A DNA stretch of 64,000 bases from Streptomyces sp. HUAS ZL42 (GTDB taxonomy: Bacteria > Actinomycetota > Actinomycetes > Streptomycetales > Streptomycetaceae). Where the stretch lies: NCBI RefSeq assembly GCF_040782645.1, contig NZ_CP160403.1, forward strand, positions 2,480,001 through 2,544,000. Direction: 5' to 3'. The position numbers and the translations under genes were made by a program. The notes beneath the pieces are model-generated. The model was not told the DNA's origin. It saw only the letters and a program-made list of their open reading frames with translations, and did not search any database. Shown piece after piece: positions 35,265 to 48,760 of this stretch; the first letter of the stretch is position 1, and the number at the start of each line of letters is the position of its first letter.

Positions 35265-37106
35265 GTGTCTCACCCCCACCGCAAGAGAGCCGTCCTCCTG
35301 ACGGCGGCAGCCGCTCTCGCTGTCACGGGACCCCTGATATCCACCCCGACCGCCTCGGCCGCAACCCCCACGGCGGCCGAGGTCTCCCCCCACGCGGCGC
35401 AGACCATCGACAACATCGGTGCCTCCGGCGCCTGGTGGGTCAACGACCTGAAGAACTTCGACCCGAAGGTCCAGGCCCGGGTGGCGAGCCTGCTGTTCTC
35501 CCGGCAGGGTCTCGACCTGAGCTCGTACCGCTACAACATCGGCGGTGGCGGGACCGGCGTGACCTACTCGCCGCGCGCCCCCGAGGACTTCCTCAACGAC
35601 GACGGCACGTACGACTGGAGCAAGGACAAGGCGGGCCGCACGTTCCTCTCCTACGCCGCCAGGTACGGCGTCGAGGACCTCATCGCCTTCGTCAACAGCG
35701 CGCCCGCCCGGTGGAAGACCAACGACAAGAGCTGTGGCGGCTATCTGAAGGCGGAGAACACCGCGGACTTCGCGAAGTACGTCGCGGACGTCACGGACCA
35801 TTTGGCCAAGCAGGGCGTCAAGATCGACTACATCAGCCCCTTCAACGAGCCGAACAACAGCTTCGACAGCTGCGGCCAGGAGGGCATGCTGGTGCCGGTG
35901 GACCAGCGTGACGACATCGTGCGGGCGTTGGGCGCCGAGCAGCGGGCGCGGCACCAGCGGACGAGCATCATCGCCGACGAGTCCAGCAGCACGGTCAGCT
36001 TCAACACCGAGGTCCCGCAGTGGATTTCGCAGCCGGGAACGGCTCAGTACGTCTCCAGGCTCGCCCATCACACGTACAACAACCCGGGTGACGACCAGCG
36101 GGCCAGGATCTACGAGACGTCCAGGGCGGCCGGCAAGCAGTCCTGGTCGACGGAGATCTGCTGCTTCGGCAAGGGCGGCACCGGCTGGGCACAGGAGTAC
36201 GACCCCACCATCGACGGCGGTCTGAACCTGTCCCGGATCATCTACAAGGACTTCGCGACCGCCCATGACTCGGCGTTCCAGTGGTGGGTCGCCCTGTCGG
36301 AGATGATCGGCAGCGACCCGCTGGCGAAGAACGACCAGGGCTGGAACGACGGTCTGATCTACTACGACCCGAACTACGCCACGAACGGCAACCAGACGCT
36401 GTACTTCACCAAGCGCTACTACGCGCTCGGCCAGTACAGCAAGTTCGTGAAACCGGGCTCGGTCGCGCACGACGTGACCGGCGTGCCGGACGGGGTCGAG
36501 GTGTCGACGTACGATCGCGGCGGCAAGTGGGTGGTGGTGGTCAACAACCACAACACCACGGACACGGCGCTGAATTTGCACTTCAACAGCAAGAAGCCGG
36601 TCGCGGCGGCCAAGGCCGTCCGTACGTCGGCCGACGAGAACTGGGCTTTTGTCGCCAAGCCGTCGGTGAGCGGCGGCACGGTCTCCACGACGCTCGCCGC
36701 CCGTTCCGTCACGACGTACGTCCTCGACCAGAAGCCGCACAGCGGCACTTCGGCCGTGACCGGTGCCCTGCAGGGCAAGCAGTCCGGCAAGTGCCTCACG
36801 GCGGACGCCTCGGGGGCCTCCATCGCCACCTGCACGGGCGCGAACGGGCAGTCGTGGTCGTACGACGCCAAGGGCACCCTGAAGGGCGCAGGCGGCTATC
36901 TGACGGCCGGAACTTCGGGGCTGACGACCACCGCGTCCTACACCGGTGACGGCGCCCAGCGCTGGCTGCTGAACTCCAACGGCCAGATCGTGAACGAGGC
37001 GTCGGGCAAGTGCCTCGACGTCAGCGGGCAGGCGACCGCCGACGGCAGCAAGGTGATCCTGTACAGCTGCAACGGCGGGGCGAACGAAGCCTGGACACGC
37101 CGGTAA
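35265..37106 (+). CDS. Secreted GH30 endo-beta-1,6-galactanase with ricin-type lectin domain
   Basis: A 613-residue secreted glycosidase expected to cut beta-1,6-galactan side chains of arabinogalactan. A signal peptide ends near residue 32 (ASA-ATP). The GH30 barrel runs to about residue 370, with acid/base Glu195 in SPFNEPNN and nucleophile Glu297 in WSTEICC. A beta-sandwich follows, then a C-terminal CBM13 trefoil (SGKCLTADASG, SGKCLDVSGQ). GTG 35265 is chosen because GGAAGGG lies 6 bp upstream; in-frame ATGs at 35244 (overlapping the ROK stop) and 35259 are alternatives. It resembles the S. avermitilis 1,6-galactanase as I recall it. Confidence 0.9.
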   Translation: MSHPHRKRAVLLTAAAALAVTGPLISTPTASAATPTAAEVSPHAAQTIDNIGASGAWWVNDLKNFDPKVQARVASLLFSRQGLDLSSYRYNIGGGGTGVTYSPRAPEDFLNDDGTYDWSKDKAGRTFLSYAARYGVEDLIAFVNSAPARWKTNDKSCGGYLKAENTADFAKYVADVTDHLAKQGVKIDYISPFNEPNNSFDSCGQEGMLVPVDQRDDIVRALGAEQRARHQRTSIIADESSSTVSFNTEVPQWISQPGTAQYVSRLAHHTYNNPGDDQRARIYETSRAAGKQSWSTEICCFGKGGTGWAQEYDPTIDGGLNLSRIIYKDFATAHDSAFQWWVALSEMIGSDPLAKNDQGWNDGLIYYDPNYATNGNQTLYFTKRYYALGQYSKFVKPGSVAHDVTGVPDGVEVSTYDRGGKWVVVVNNHNTTDTALNLHFNSKKPVAAAKAVRTSADENWAFVAKPSVSGGTVSTTLAARSVTTYVLDQKPHSGTSAVTGALQGKQSGKCLTADASGASIATCTGANGQSWSYDAKGTLKGAGGYLTAGTSGLTTTASYTGDGAQRWLLNSNGQIVNEASGKCLDVSGQATADGSKVILYSCNGGANEAWTRR

Positions 37107-37119
37107 CACCCCCTGGACC

Positions 37120-37154
37120 GAGGGCCGTCGATCACCCCTGACACGGCGGCCCTC
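37120..37154 (+). terminator. Hairpin after the galactanase gene
   Basis: GAGGGCCGTCG pairs with CGGCGGCCCTC over 11 bp with one wobble pair and a 13-nt loop, 14 bp after the stop. It probably separates the ROK-galactanase transcript from the ABC transporter operon. Confidence 0.65.
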
Positions 37155-37219
37155 ACCCCCCACACCACCCCATGTTCGTCATTTCGAACCGGACACAACG
37201 TTTCGCACAGACTTCGTCC

Positions 37220-37233
37220 AACCCCTTGCCGAA
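37220..37233. promoter_or_regulatory. Motif AACCCCTTGCCGAA upstream of the sugar ABC importer
   Basis: This is 100 bp before the binding-protein start and matches the motif upstream of the ROK gene at 13 of 14 bases. A second GCCGAAGG copy follows at once (37239-37247). It is a candidate operator. Confidence 0.4.
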
Positions 37234-37332
37234 GCCTTAGCCGAAGGTTAACGTCCCGCACCGCAACGCAATTTGAGCCACCTGGCGCTGAAGCCGTGGA
37301 GCCGCAGCCGCACTCGAGACAAGGACGTCAGC

Positions 37333-38598
37333 ATGTCGGCAATGAGCAACAACAACTGGTCCCGCCGGTCGCTCTTCCGGGCCGCCGCGGGCATGGCCGC
37401 CGCCGGCACGCTGGCCGCGTGCGGCGGCAACAACGGCAGAGGCGGGGGGAGCGGTTCCGGCAAGACCCTCGTGCAGTACTTCCACGCCTACGGCGAGGCC
37501 GGTGTCGAGCAGGCCGTCAAGCGGTACGCCAAGGCCTACAAGGACGCCAACGTGACCACGCAGTGGATCACCGGCAACAACTTCGAGCAGAAGCTGTTCG
37601 CCGCGCTGCTCACCAAGAACGCGCCGGACGTCTTCGAGTTCCACCCGCAGATCCAGCTCGTCAAGAGCGGTCAGGTGGCCGACCTGACCGACATCATCGC
37701 GCCGGTCAAGGACGACTTCAACCCGGCCGACATCACGTCGCACACGGTCGACGGGAAGATATACGGCGTCCGGATGATCGACGACCCGCAGTTCTTCTTC
37801 TACCGGCCCTCGATGTTCGAGAAGGCGAAGGTCGAGGTGCCGACCACGCTCGAGGAGCTGATCGAGGCCGCCGCCAAGCTCAAGACCAGCAAGGTCAAGG
37901 GTGCCTTCCTCGGCAACGACCTCACCCCTCTCCAGAGCCCGCTGATCTGGTCGGCCGGTGCCGACACCCTCACCGCTGACAACAAGCCGGCCTTCAACAC
38001 CGACGCCGTGGCCGAGGGCTTCAAGCAGCTGCGCTCCCTGTTCACCAGCGGCAACCTGCTGCTCGACGCCCCCGCCGACTGGTGGGACCCGTCGGCCTTC
38101 ACCCAGGGCCTGACGGCGATCCAGTGGTGCGGCATGTGGGCCATGCCGACGATGCAGAAGGCGCTCGGCGACGACATCGGCATCTTCCCCTTCCCGAAGG
38201 TCGGTTCCGCCGGCAAGGAGTCGGTCTACAACGGCGGCTGGTCGATGTTCGTCAACGCCAAGGGCAAGAACGTCGAGGCGGCCAAGGAATACGTCAAGTG
38301 GCTGTGGATCGACCAGAAGCAGTACCAGGAGGACTTCTCCACCTCCTACGGCTTCCACATCCCGCCGCGCACCTCCCTCGCCCAGTCCGCGACCAAGCTC
38401 AAGTCCGGCCTTCCCGCAGAGGGCGTGAAGCTCTTCAACGAGTTCGGCCACTTCGACAACATCGGCTGGACGCAGGCGATGATCGCCGCGGTCAACGACG
38501 TGGTGGCGAACTCCGTCCGCAAGGACGCCGACCCCAAGGCCCAGCTCGCCGCCGCCGAGAAGAAGGTCGACGCCGAGCTCAAGAACCTCTTCGGATAG
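37333..38598 (+). CDS. Sugar ABC transporter substrate-binding lipoprotein
   Basis: A 421-residue extracellular solute-binding protein of the family-1 (maltose/oligosaccharide) type. The export signal has a twin-arginine motif (RRSLFR) and a lipobox (LAAC), so it is probably a Tat-exported lipoprotein. The mature part has the usual two-lobe pattern (APDVFEFHPQIQLVKSGQVADLTDI, AIQWCGMWAMPT, ESVYNGGWSMFV). ATG 37333 is set by AAGGACG upstream. The two permeases and beta-galactosidase that follow make galacto-oligosaccharides the likely cargo. Confidence 0.88.
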   Translation: MSAMSNNNWSRRSLFRAAAGMAAAGTLAACGGNNGRGGGSGSGKTLVQYFHAYGEAGVEQAVKRYAKAYKDANVTTQWITGNNFEQKLFAALLTKNAPDVFEFHPQIQLVKSGQVADLTDIIAPVKDDFNPADITSHTVDGKIYGVRMIDDPQFFFYRPSMFEKAKVEVPTTLEELIEAAAKLKTSKVKGAFLGNDLTPLQSPLIWSAGADTLTADNKPAFNTDAVAEGFKQLRSLFTSGNLLLDAPADWWDPSAFTQGLTAIQWCGMWAMPTMQKALGDDIGIFPFPKVGSAGKESVYNGGWSMFVNAKGKNVEAAKEYVKWLWIDQKQYQEDFSTSYGFHIPPRTSLAQSATKLKSGLPAEGVKLFNEFGHFDNIGWTQAMIAAVNDVVANSVRKDADPKAQLAAAEKKVDAELKNLFG

Positions 38599-38618
38599 GC
38601 CGCCGGACGGACCACGAC

Positions 38619-39584
38619 ATGTCGACCGCCACCACCCACAAGGTCGCCCAGCCCGCCTCGGCCAAGGTCTCCAAGGACCGGCCGCGGCGGGGCCTGCGGG
38701 CGAGCAGCACCTTCAACTTCTGGCTCTTCACCGGTCCGTTCCTGATCGGCCTGGTGATCTTCGTCTTCGTGCCCATCGGCTGGAGCATCTATCTCAGCTT
38801 CTTCGAGGCACGCTTCACGGTCACGCCGAGCGATTTCGTCGGCTTCGACAACTACAAACAGATCCTCACCGACACCGACTTCCGGAACTCGCTGGTCACG
38901 TTCACCGTGTTCGCCGCGTTCATCGTGCCGGCCACCTGGGCGCTCTCGCTGGGCCTGGCGCTGCTGGTGAACCAGCTGCGGTTCATGCGGGCGTTCTTCC
39001 GGTCGGTGTTCTTCCTGCCGACCGCGTGCAGCTACGTCGCCGCGGCGCTGATCTGGAAGATGTCCATCTTCAACGGCGTCCGCTTCGGCCTCGCCAACAC
39101 CGTCCTCAGCTGGTTCGGCGTCGACAACGTCGCCTGGCTGGCCAACCCCGACCCGCCGTGGTACTGGCTGGTCATCGTGACCGTCCGGCTGTGGCTGCAG
39201 TCGGGCTTCTACATGATCCTGTTCCTCGCGGCGCTGCAGAACATCCCGCGGGAGCTGTACGAGGCCGCCGCGATCGACGGAGCCAAGCAGGGCTGGCAGA
39301 CCTTCCGGTACATCACGCTGCCCCAGCTGCGGGCGACCTCGACCGCGGTGATCCTGCTCCTGCTCATCGCCGCCTACCAGGCCTTCGACGAGTTCTTCAA
39401 CCTGCTGGGCAAGGCGACCTGGGGCCAGCCGCCGCTGGTCGAGCTGTACAAGATGGCCCTGGGCGAGAACCAGAACTACGGCGCGGGCAGCGCGGGCGCG
39501 GTCGTCCTGACCCTGCTCATCTGCATCGTGACCCTGTTCCAGGGCAAGATCATGGGCTTTGGAAGGGGTGAGGAGTCCAAGTGA
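38619..39584 (+). CDS. Sugar ABC transporter permease (MalF type)
   Basis: A 321-residue inner-membrane permease with six predicted membrane segments. The ATPase-docking EAA loop is ELYEAAAIDGAKQGWQTFRYITLPQLR. It starts 20 bp after the binding-protein gene and its stop overlaps the next start (GTGA), so the three importer genes are one transcript. There is no ATP-binding subunit gene here; many Streptomyces sugar importers share MsiK encoded elsewhere. Confidence 0.9.
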   Translation: MSTATTHKVAQPASAKVSKDRPRRGLRASSTFNFWLFTGPFLIGLVIFVFVPIGWSIYLSFFEARFTVTPSDFVGFDNYKQILTDTDFRNSLVTFTVFAAFIVPATWALSLGLALLVNQLRFMRAFFRSVFFLPTACSYVAAALIWKMSIFNGVRFGLANTVLSWFGVDNVAWLANPDPPWYWLVIVTVRLWLQSGFYMILFLAALQNIPRELYEAAAIDGAKQGWQTFRYITLPQLRATSTAVILLLLIAAYQAFDEFFNLLGKATWGQPPLVELYKMALGENQNYGAGSAGAVVLTLLICIVTLFQGKIMGFGRGEESK

Positions 39585-40465
39585 CCACCACGGCACCCGA
39601 CCTCAGGAAGGTCACACCGCCGGCCAAGGCCAAGCGCGGCGGCGGGGTCATGGGCAGCACCGGCCTGTACATCGCGACCGGAATCGCCGCCCTTCTCTTC
39701 CTGATCCCCTTCTACCTGATCATCCGCAACGCCTTCATGGCGGACCCGGAGATCACGGGCGAGGAGTGGAAGTGGTTCCCCACCGACATCCAGTGGGGCA
39801 ACATCAGCGAGCCGTTCGACGACGTCACGGTCGACTTCGCCCGGTCCCTGTGGAACTCCGTGGTCGTCGCCGTCCTGCACACCACAGGCATCCTCCTGGT
39901 GTGCTCGCTGGCCGGATACGGCCTCGCCCGTATCCCGTACCGGCACGCCAACAAGGTGTTCTACGCCGTCCTGGCGACCCTGATGGTTCCCACGGCCGTC
40001 ACCTTCGTCCCCAGTTTCGTCCTCGTCTCCTCCCTCGGCTGGGTGGACACCTACCGGGGCCTGATCGTCCCGGGTCTGTTCAGCGGCTTCACCTGCTTCC
40101 TCTTCCGGCAGTACTTCCTGGGATTCCCCAAGGAGCTGGAGGAGGCGGCTCGCGTGGACGGGCTCGGCTACTGGGGTGCGTACTGGCGTGTCGTCGTACC
40201 GAACTCGCTGAACTTCTTCGCGGCGATGGCGACGATCACCTTCATCAACGGCTGGAACTCCTTCCTGTGGCCGCTGGTCATCGGACAGGACCCCAGCGCC
40301 TGGACGGTCCAGGTGGCGCTCTCGTCGTACATGACCAACCAGACCGTCAACTACCACCTGATCTTCATGGCCACCGCCATTTCCATCCTGCCCCTGCTGT
40401 TCGTGTTCCTCTTCCTCCAGCGCTGGCTGGTCCAGGGGATCGCGCAGACCGGCATCAAGGGCTGA
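39581..40465 (+). CDS. Sugar ABC transporter permease (MalG type)
   Basis: A 294-residue second permease of the importer. It has six membrane segments and the EAA loop ELEEAARVDGLGYWGAYWRVVVP. The GTG start overlaps the upstream stop by 4 bp. It ends 12 bp before the beta-galactosidase gene. Confidence 0.9.
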   Translation: MTTTAPDLRKVTPPAKAKRGGGVMGSTGLYIATGIAALLFLIPFYLIIRNAFMADPEITGEEWKWFPTDIQWGNISEPFDDVTVDFARSLWNSVVVAVLHTTGILLVCSLAGYGLARIPYRHANKVFYAVLATLMVPTAVTFVPSFVLVSSLGWVDTYRGLIVPGLFSGFTCFLFRQYFLGFPKELEEAARVDGLGYWGAYWRVVVPNSLNFFAAMATITFINGWNSFLWPLVIGQDPSAWTVQVALSSYMTNQTVNYHLIFMATAISILPLLFVFLFLQRWLVQGIAQTGIKG

Positions 40466-44537
<4,072 letters not shown>

Positions 44538-44541
<4 letters not shown>

Positions 44542-45545
44542 CAGGCAGCATCAAGGTTCGCGGCTTGTCCCGCACGTTCCACACCACCGTCCGCCGCCCC
44601 GGCTTCGCCGGTGCCCTGCGTTCCCTGGTCAATCCGGAGCGCGTCGCCAAGCACGCCGTCTCCGACATCACCTTCGACGTGGCCGCGGGCGAGCTCCTGG
44701 CCCTGCTCGGCCCGAACGGTGCCGGCAAGTCCACCACCATCAAGATGCTCACCGGCATCCTCACCCCCACCGCGGGCGAGGCCCGGGTCGCGGGTGTGGT
44801 GCCGTACGAGGAGCGTGAGCGCAACGCCCGCAACATCGGCGCGGTGTTCGGGCAGCGCACCCAGCTGTGGTGGGATCTTCCCGTGCGCGAGTCGTTCGCC
44901 ATCCTGCGGGACATCTACGAGGTGCCGAAGGGCGAACACGCCGCCCGGCTCAAGGAGTTCGACGACCTCCTCGACCTCTCCTCCTTCTGGGACACCCGCG
45001 TGCGCCATCTCTCCCTCGGCCAGCGCGTGCGCTGCGACCTGGCGGCGGCGCTCCTGCACGACCCGCCGGTCGTCTTCCTCGACGAACCGACCATCGGCAT
45101 GGACGTGGTGGTCAAGGAGCAGGTGCGCGAGTTCCTGCGCAACCAGGTGGAGCAGCGCGGCCGTACGGTCCTGCTCACCACGCACGACATGACGGAGGTC
45201 GAGCGGCTCGCCGAGCGGGTCGTCCTGGTCAACCACGGGCGCCTCGTCCTCGACGGCACACTCGACGAGATCCGCCGCACATACGGCTCCACCTGGCAGG
45301 TGCGGGTCACGCTCGCCGACGCGCACGCCGACGTCGTACCGCTGCCGGGCATCGCCGTGCTGCGGCGCGAGGGCCCGGAGGTCGTGTTCGGCCCGGACGG
45401 GCCTGCCGCTCCGACGGTCCACCAGGCGCTCAAGCAGGTCATCGAGCGGTACGAGGTGAACGGCGTCGCGATCGACGAGGCCGACCTCGAGGACGTCATG
45501 CGGGCCGCGTACGTGCACGCGGAGCCCGCGGCAGAAGGGGTCTGA
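44538..45545 (+). CDS. ABC exporter ATP-binding protein
   Basis: A 335-residue ATPase. Walker A is GPNGAGKST, the signature is LSLGQRVRCDLAAALL and Walker B is VVFLDEP. It has the N-terminal extension (TFHTTVRRPGFAGALRSL) seen in ATPases that pair with DUF990-type ABC-2 permeases. GTG 44538 overlaps the MFS stop as GTGA. It drives the two permeases that follow; the cargo is unknown. Confidence 0.9.
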
Positions 45546-45546
45546 G

Positions 45547-46350
45547 ATGGCCGCCTCGTACGCCTGGCGCGCCGCCCGCGTCACCCCGCTCGGCGAACTG
45601 CACACGCCACCCCGGATGACCGCGGTGCTGCTCCGTCTGACCGTCCAGATCGTGCTGGTGGCGTCCCTCTGGCGCGGTCTGTACACACACTCCGGCACCA
45701 CCGCCGGGCTCAGCCGCGACCAGGCGGTGACGTACGCCGTACTGGCCGTACTGGCCTCCCGTCTGCGGGAGCTGGACCAGTACGCGGGCCGGGACAGCGT
45801 GCTGCAGCACATGCACTTCGGCACGATCGTCTACTGGTACCTGCGCCCGCTGCCGCCCCAGCGCTACTACGCGATGCGGGCGCTCGGCGAGCAGGCCTAC
45901 GGGTTCGCCTGGGCGCTCGCCGGATACACCGTCTGTCTGGCCGCCGGAGTGGTGCAGCCACCCGAGTCGGCGGCCGTGGCCGGGGTGTTCGCACTGAGCC
46001 TGCTGCTCGGCCAGCTGGTCCTGTACTACGTCATGCTGGTCATCGACCAGCTGTGCTTCTGGACCCTCCGCAACGGCGCCGCGATCATGATCCTGATGTT
46101 CGCGCAGAACCTGCTGTCCGGGGTGTACGCGCCGCTGTGGTTCTTCCCTGACTGGTTCATCACGATGAGCTCCTTCCTGCCGTTCCAGGCGACGCTGAGC
46201 GTGCCGCTGTCGCTGTACGTGGGCCGGATCCCGCTGTCGGACGCGGGCTTCGAACTCGCCGTGCAGGCGGGCTGGATCGTGGTCCTGGCCCTGTTCACCC
46301 GGCTGCTGTGGCGGCGTGCCGCCCGGCGCGTGATCTCGCAGGGAGGCTGA
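45547..46350 (+). CDS. ABC-2 type permease, first subunit
   Basis: A 267-residue membrane protein with six hydrophobic segments, starting 1 bp after the ATPase stop. It is similar in layout to the next gene, so the exporter is probably a heterodimer. The segment FWTLRNGAAIMILMFAQNLLSGVYAPLWFFPDW is typical of this permease class. Confidence 0.82.
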   Translation: MAASYAWRAARVTPLGELHTPPRMTAVLLRLTVQIVLVASLWRGLYTHSGTTAGLSRDQAVTYAVLAVLASRLRELDQYAGRDSVLQHMHFGTIVYWYLRPLPPQRYYAMRALGEQAYGFAWALAGYTVCLAAGVVQPPESAAVAGVFALSLLLGQLVLYYVMLVIDQLCFWTLRNGAAIMILMFAQNLLSGVYAPLWFFPDWFITMSSFLPFQATLSVPLSLYVGRIPLSDAGFELAVQAGWIVVLALFTRLLWRRAARRVISQGG

Positions 46351-46356
46351 GCCGTC

Positions 46357-47163
46357 ATGTCGTTGAACGCTCTTCGCGTCATGTGGCGCATCACGCGCCT
46401 CAACTTCCGCGCACAGCTGGAGTACCGCTCCGAGTTCCTGATGATGGTCGCGATCGGTGCGATCTGGCAGGTGTCGGTGATCGTGTTCGCGACGGTGCTG
46501 CTGTCCCGGTTCACGGGGATGGGCGGCTGGGACAGTTCCGAAGTGCTGCTGATCCCGGCCACGCGGATGCTGGCGCACGGCCTGTTCGTGCTGTTCCTGG
46601 GGCGGATGCACCTCATCGGCCGCTTCATCCAGGAAGGGAGGATCGACATCTATCTGGTGCGGCCCATGCCGGTGCACCGCCAGGTCCAGCTGCAGTTCTT
46701 CCCCACCAACGCGATCGGTGACTTGATAGTCGCGGCAGGACTGATGGCCGGCGCCCTGACACGCAGTCACCTGGACTGGACGTCGGGCCGCATCACGTAC
46801 CTGATCGCCTGCCTGGTCGGCGGCATGCTCCTGGAGGCGGCCATGTTCACGGTGGTGGCCTCCGCCTCGCTGCGCTTTCCGGCCGCGGACTACTGGAGCC
46901 GCTGGCTGGAGGAGCTGCTGGGCACATTCGGCAGCTATCCGCTCAACGTGCTGCCGAGGGCGGTGGGCGGCTTCCTGACGTACGCCCTTCCGCTCGCGTT
47001 CGTCGCGTACTTCCCGGCCGCCGTACTGACCGGACACGGCCACGACACGGGCGTGCCGTACTGGCTGGCGGCGTCCTCTCCGCTCCTCGGACTGCTGGCG
47101 TACCTGGCGGCGCGGCTGCTGTGGCGGTGGAGCCTGGACCACTACACGGGAGTGAACGGATGA
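46357..47163 (+). CDS. ABC-2 type permease, second subunit (DUF990 type)
   Basis: A 268-residue membrane protein with six segments and the family stretch GRIDIYLVRPMPVHRQVQ. It begins 6 bp after its partner. It ends the 13-kb same-strand block that began with the ROK gene. After it comes a 280-bp gap with a strong palindrome. Confidence 0.82.
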   Translation: MSLNALRVMWRITRLNFRAQLEYRSEFLMMVAIGAIWQVSVIVFATVLLSRFTGMGGWDSSEVLLIPATRMLAHGLFVLFLGRMHLIGRFIQEGRIDIYLVRPMPVHRQVQLQFFPTNAIGDLIVAAGLMAGALTRSHLDWTSGRITYLIACLVGGMLLEAAMFTVVASASLRFPAADYWSRWLEELLGTFGSYPLNVLPRAVGGFLTYALPLAFVAYFPAAVLTGHGHDTGVPYWLAASSPLLGLLAYLAARLLWRWSLDHYTGVNG

Positions 47164-47388
47164 CGGGCGCGTGCAGTTGGTGACGGGGACCGGCGGCGCC
47201 TGACCGCGCTCATGCGCGGGCGGCACCGGGTCGGCCGCGGCGTCCCTCCCGCGGCAACCTTGTGCCGCCCGGCGACGGCTCACGGCTGACGCGTCCTGAG
47301 CCGCGGTGTCCGGAAGTGAGAAACACCGGCCACACCTCGTCCCTCACCGTTTCCCCAACTGCCCTTGTCCGTCACACTCATGGGCAAC

Positions 47389-47411
47389 GAACCTGAGCAT
47401 TGCTCAGGTTC
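47389..47411. promoter_or_regulatory. Perfect 10-bp inverted repeat before the nuclease-fold gene
   Basis: GAACCTGAGC-ATT-GCTCAGGTTC is 33 bp upstream of the next start. The symmetry and position suggest a dimeric repressor operator overlapping the promoter or leader. The regulator is unknown. Confidence 0.6.
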
Positions 47412-47443
47412 CACCTCCACTTTCCTCGACCGGAGACACCCCC

Positions 47444-48760
47444 ATGAGAAGACTCATCGGCACCCTCGCCGCCGCGGCGCTGGCCCTCACCGGCCTCGCC
47501 ACCACCGGCGCCACACCCGCGGCCGCCGCGACCGGTTCGTTCAACGTGCTGACGTACAACGTCGCCGGCCTTCCCGAAGGTCTCAGCTCCAGCCATCCGG
47601 CGACGAACACACCGCTGATCTCCCCGAGGTTGGCGCCGTACGACATCGTGAACGTGCAGGAGGACTTCAACTACCACGCGGCGCTCTACGCGGGTGACAA
47701 CCACCCGTACCGCACGGCGACGAGCGGCGGCGCCGGGTTCGGCGACGGCCTGAACACCCTCTCCGACCACCCCTTCGAGGACTTCGAGCGGGTGAAGTGG
47801 AACAACTGCACGGGCACCAACTGCCTGACCCCGAAGGGCTTCACCCTGGCCCGGGTCCGGCTGGCCGAGGGCGTCTTCCTCGACCTCTACAACGCCCACC
47901 CCAACGCGGACGACACCAACGACGCCCTCGCCGCCCGCCGCGCCAACATCGAGCAGCTCTCCGACTTCATCCAGGCGAACTCCGCGGGCAACGCGGTGAT
48001 CGTCATGGGTGACACGAACACCCGGTACACGCGCACCGGCGACAACATACGCACGCTCGTCGACGAGAACGGTCTGACGGACGCCTGGGTGCAGCTGGTG
48101 ACGGGCGGTACGGCTCCGGCGCAGGGTGCGGACCCGTTGCTGTGCCCGACGTCGGCCCCGCCGAACGACTGCGAGGTCGTGGACAAGATCCTCTACCGAG
48201 GCAGCAAGCTGCTCTCGCTGTCGGCGACCCGCTACAACAACGAGTGGGCCAAGTTCCTGGACGCGAACGGCGGCAACCTCTCCGATCACTTCCCGCACAC
48301 GGCCGACTTCTCCTACACCGTCAACTCGTCCCTGAAGGCGAGCGACTTCTTCGGCGGCCCGCACGGCACGGCGTTCAACGACGCGGACGACCTGCCCGCG
48401 TCCCCGTCCCCGCGCACCCTCACCCTGCGCGGCGCCTCCCGCCTCGACGCGGTGTCCCTGACCCACGCCGGCGGTGCGACGCTGAGTCACGGCGGTACGG
48501 GCGGCACGGCGACGTCGTTGACCCTCGCATCCGGCGAGCACCTCACCTCGGTGAAACTGACGCAGGGCCAGAAGGACGGCCACACAAGGATCTTCTCCGC
48601 CGCCTTCACGACCGACAAGGGGCGCACGCTGTCCTCGGGTACGGCCACGTCCGACACGAAGACCTTCACGGCCCCGTCCGGCTGGCAGATCGTCGGCTTC
48701 ACGGGTCGCTCGGGCGACGAGATCGACAAGCTGGGTGTGCTGTACGCGCCGATCGGCTGA
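47444..48760 (+). CDS. Secreted endonuclease/exonuclease/phosphatase-fold protein with lectin-like tail
   Basis: A 438-residue exported protein. A signal peptide ends near AAAA-TGS. The catalytic fold has the usual markers: FNVLTYNVAG (first strand, Asn), NVQED (metal Glu), NAHPNADD, VMGDTN (Asp and Asn) and GGNLSDHFPH (catalytic Asp-His). From about residue 310 there is a jacalin-like beta-prism (LTLRGASRLDAVSL, LTSVKLTQGQKDGHTRIFSAAF), which should bind glycans. It could be a sphingomyelinase-like phospholipase, nuclease or phosphatase. CGGAGA precedes ATG 47444. Its 3' end overlaps the convergent ATP-binding gene by 62 bp. Confidence 0.8.
   Translation: MRRLIGTLAAAALALTGLATTGATPAAAATGSFNVLTYNVAGLPEGLSSSHPATNTPLISPRLAPYDIVNVQEDFNYHAALYAGDNHPYRTATSGGAGFGDGLNTLSDHPFEDFERVKWNNCTGTNCLTPKGFTLARVRLAEGVFLDLYNAHPNADDTNDALAARRANIEQLSDFIQANSAGNAVIVMGDTNTRYTRTGDNIRTLVDENGLTDAWVQLVTGGTAPAQGADPLLCPTSAPPNDCEVVDKILYRGSKLLSLSATRYNNEWAKFLDANGGNLSDHFPHTADFSYTVNSSLKASDFFGGPHGTAFNDADDLPASPSPRTLTLRGASRLDAVSLTHAGGATLSHGGTGGTATSLTLASGEHLTSVKLTQGQKDGHTRIFSAAFTTDKGRTLSSGTATSDTKTFTAPSGWQIVGFTGRSGDEIDKLGVLYAPIG

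Noticed and set aside
34944..37163. 739-codon open frame opposite the galactanase
   Set aside because: GH30 catalytic motifs and the CBM13 domain are on the plus strand; the reverse is a shadow.
37333..40465. Missing ATPase as evidence of a broken importer
   Set aside because: Streptomyces sugar importers commonly use a shared ATPase encoded elsewhere, so absence is normal.
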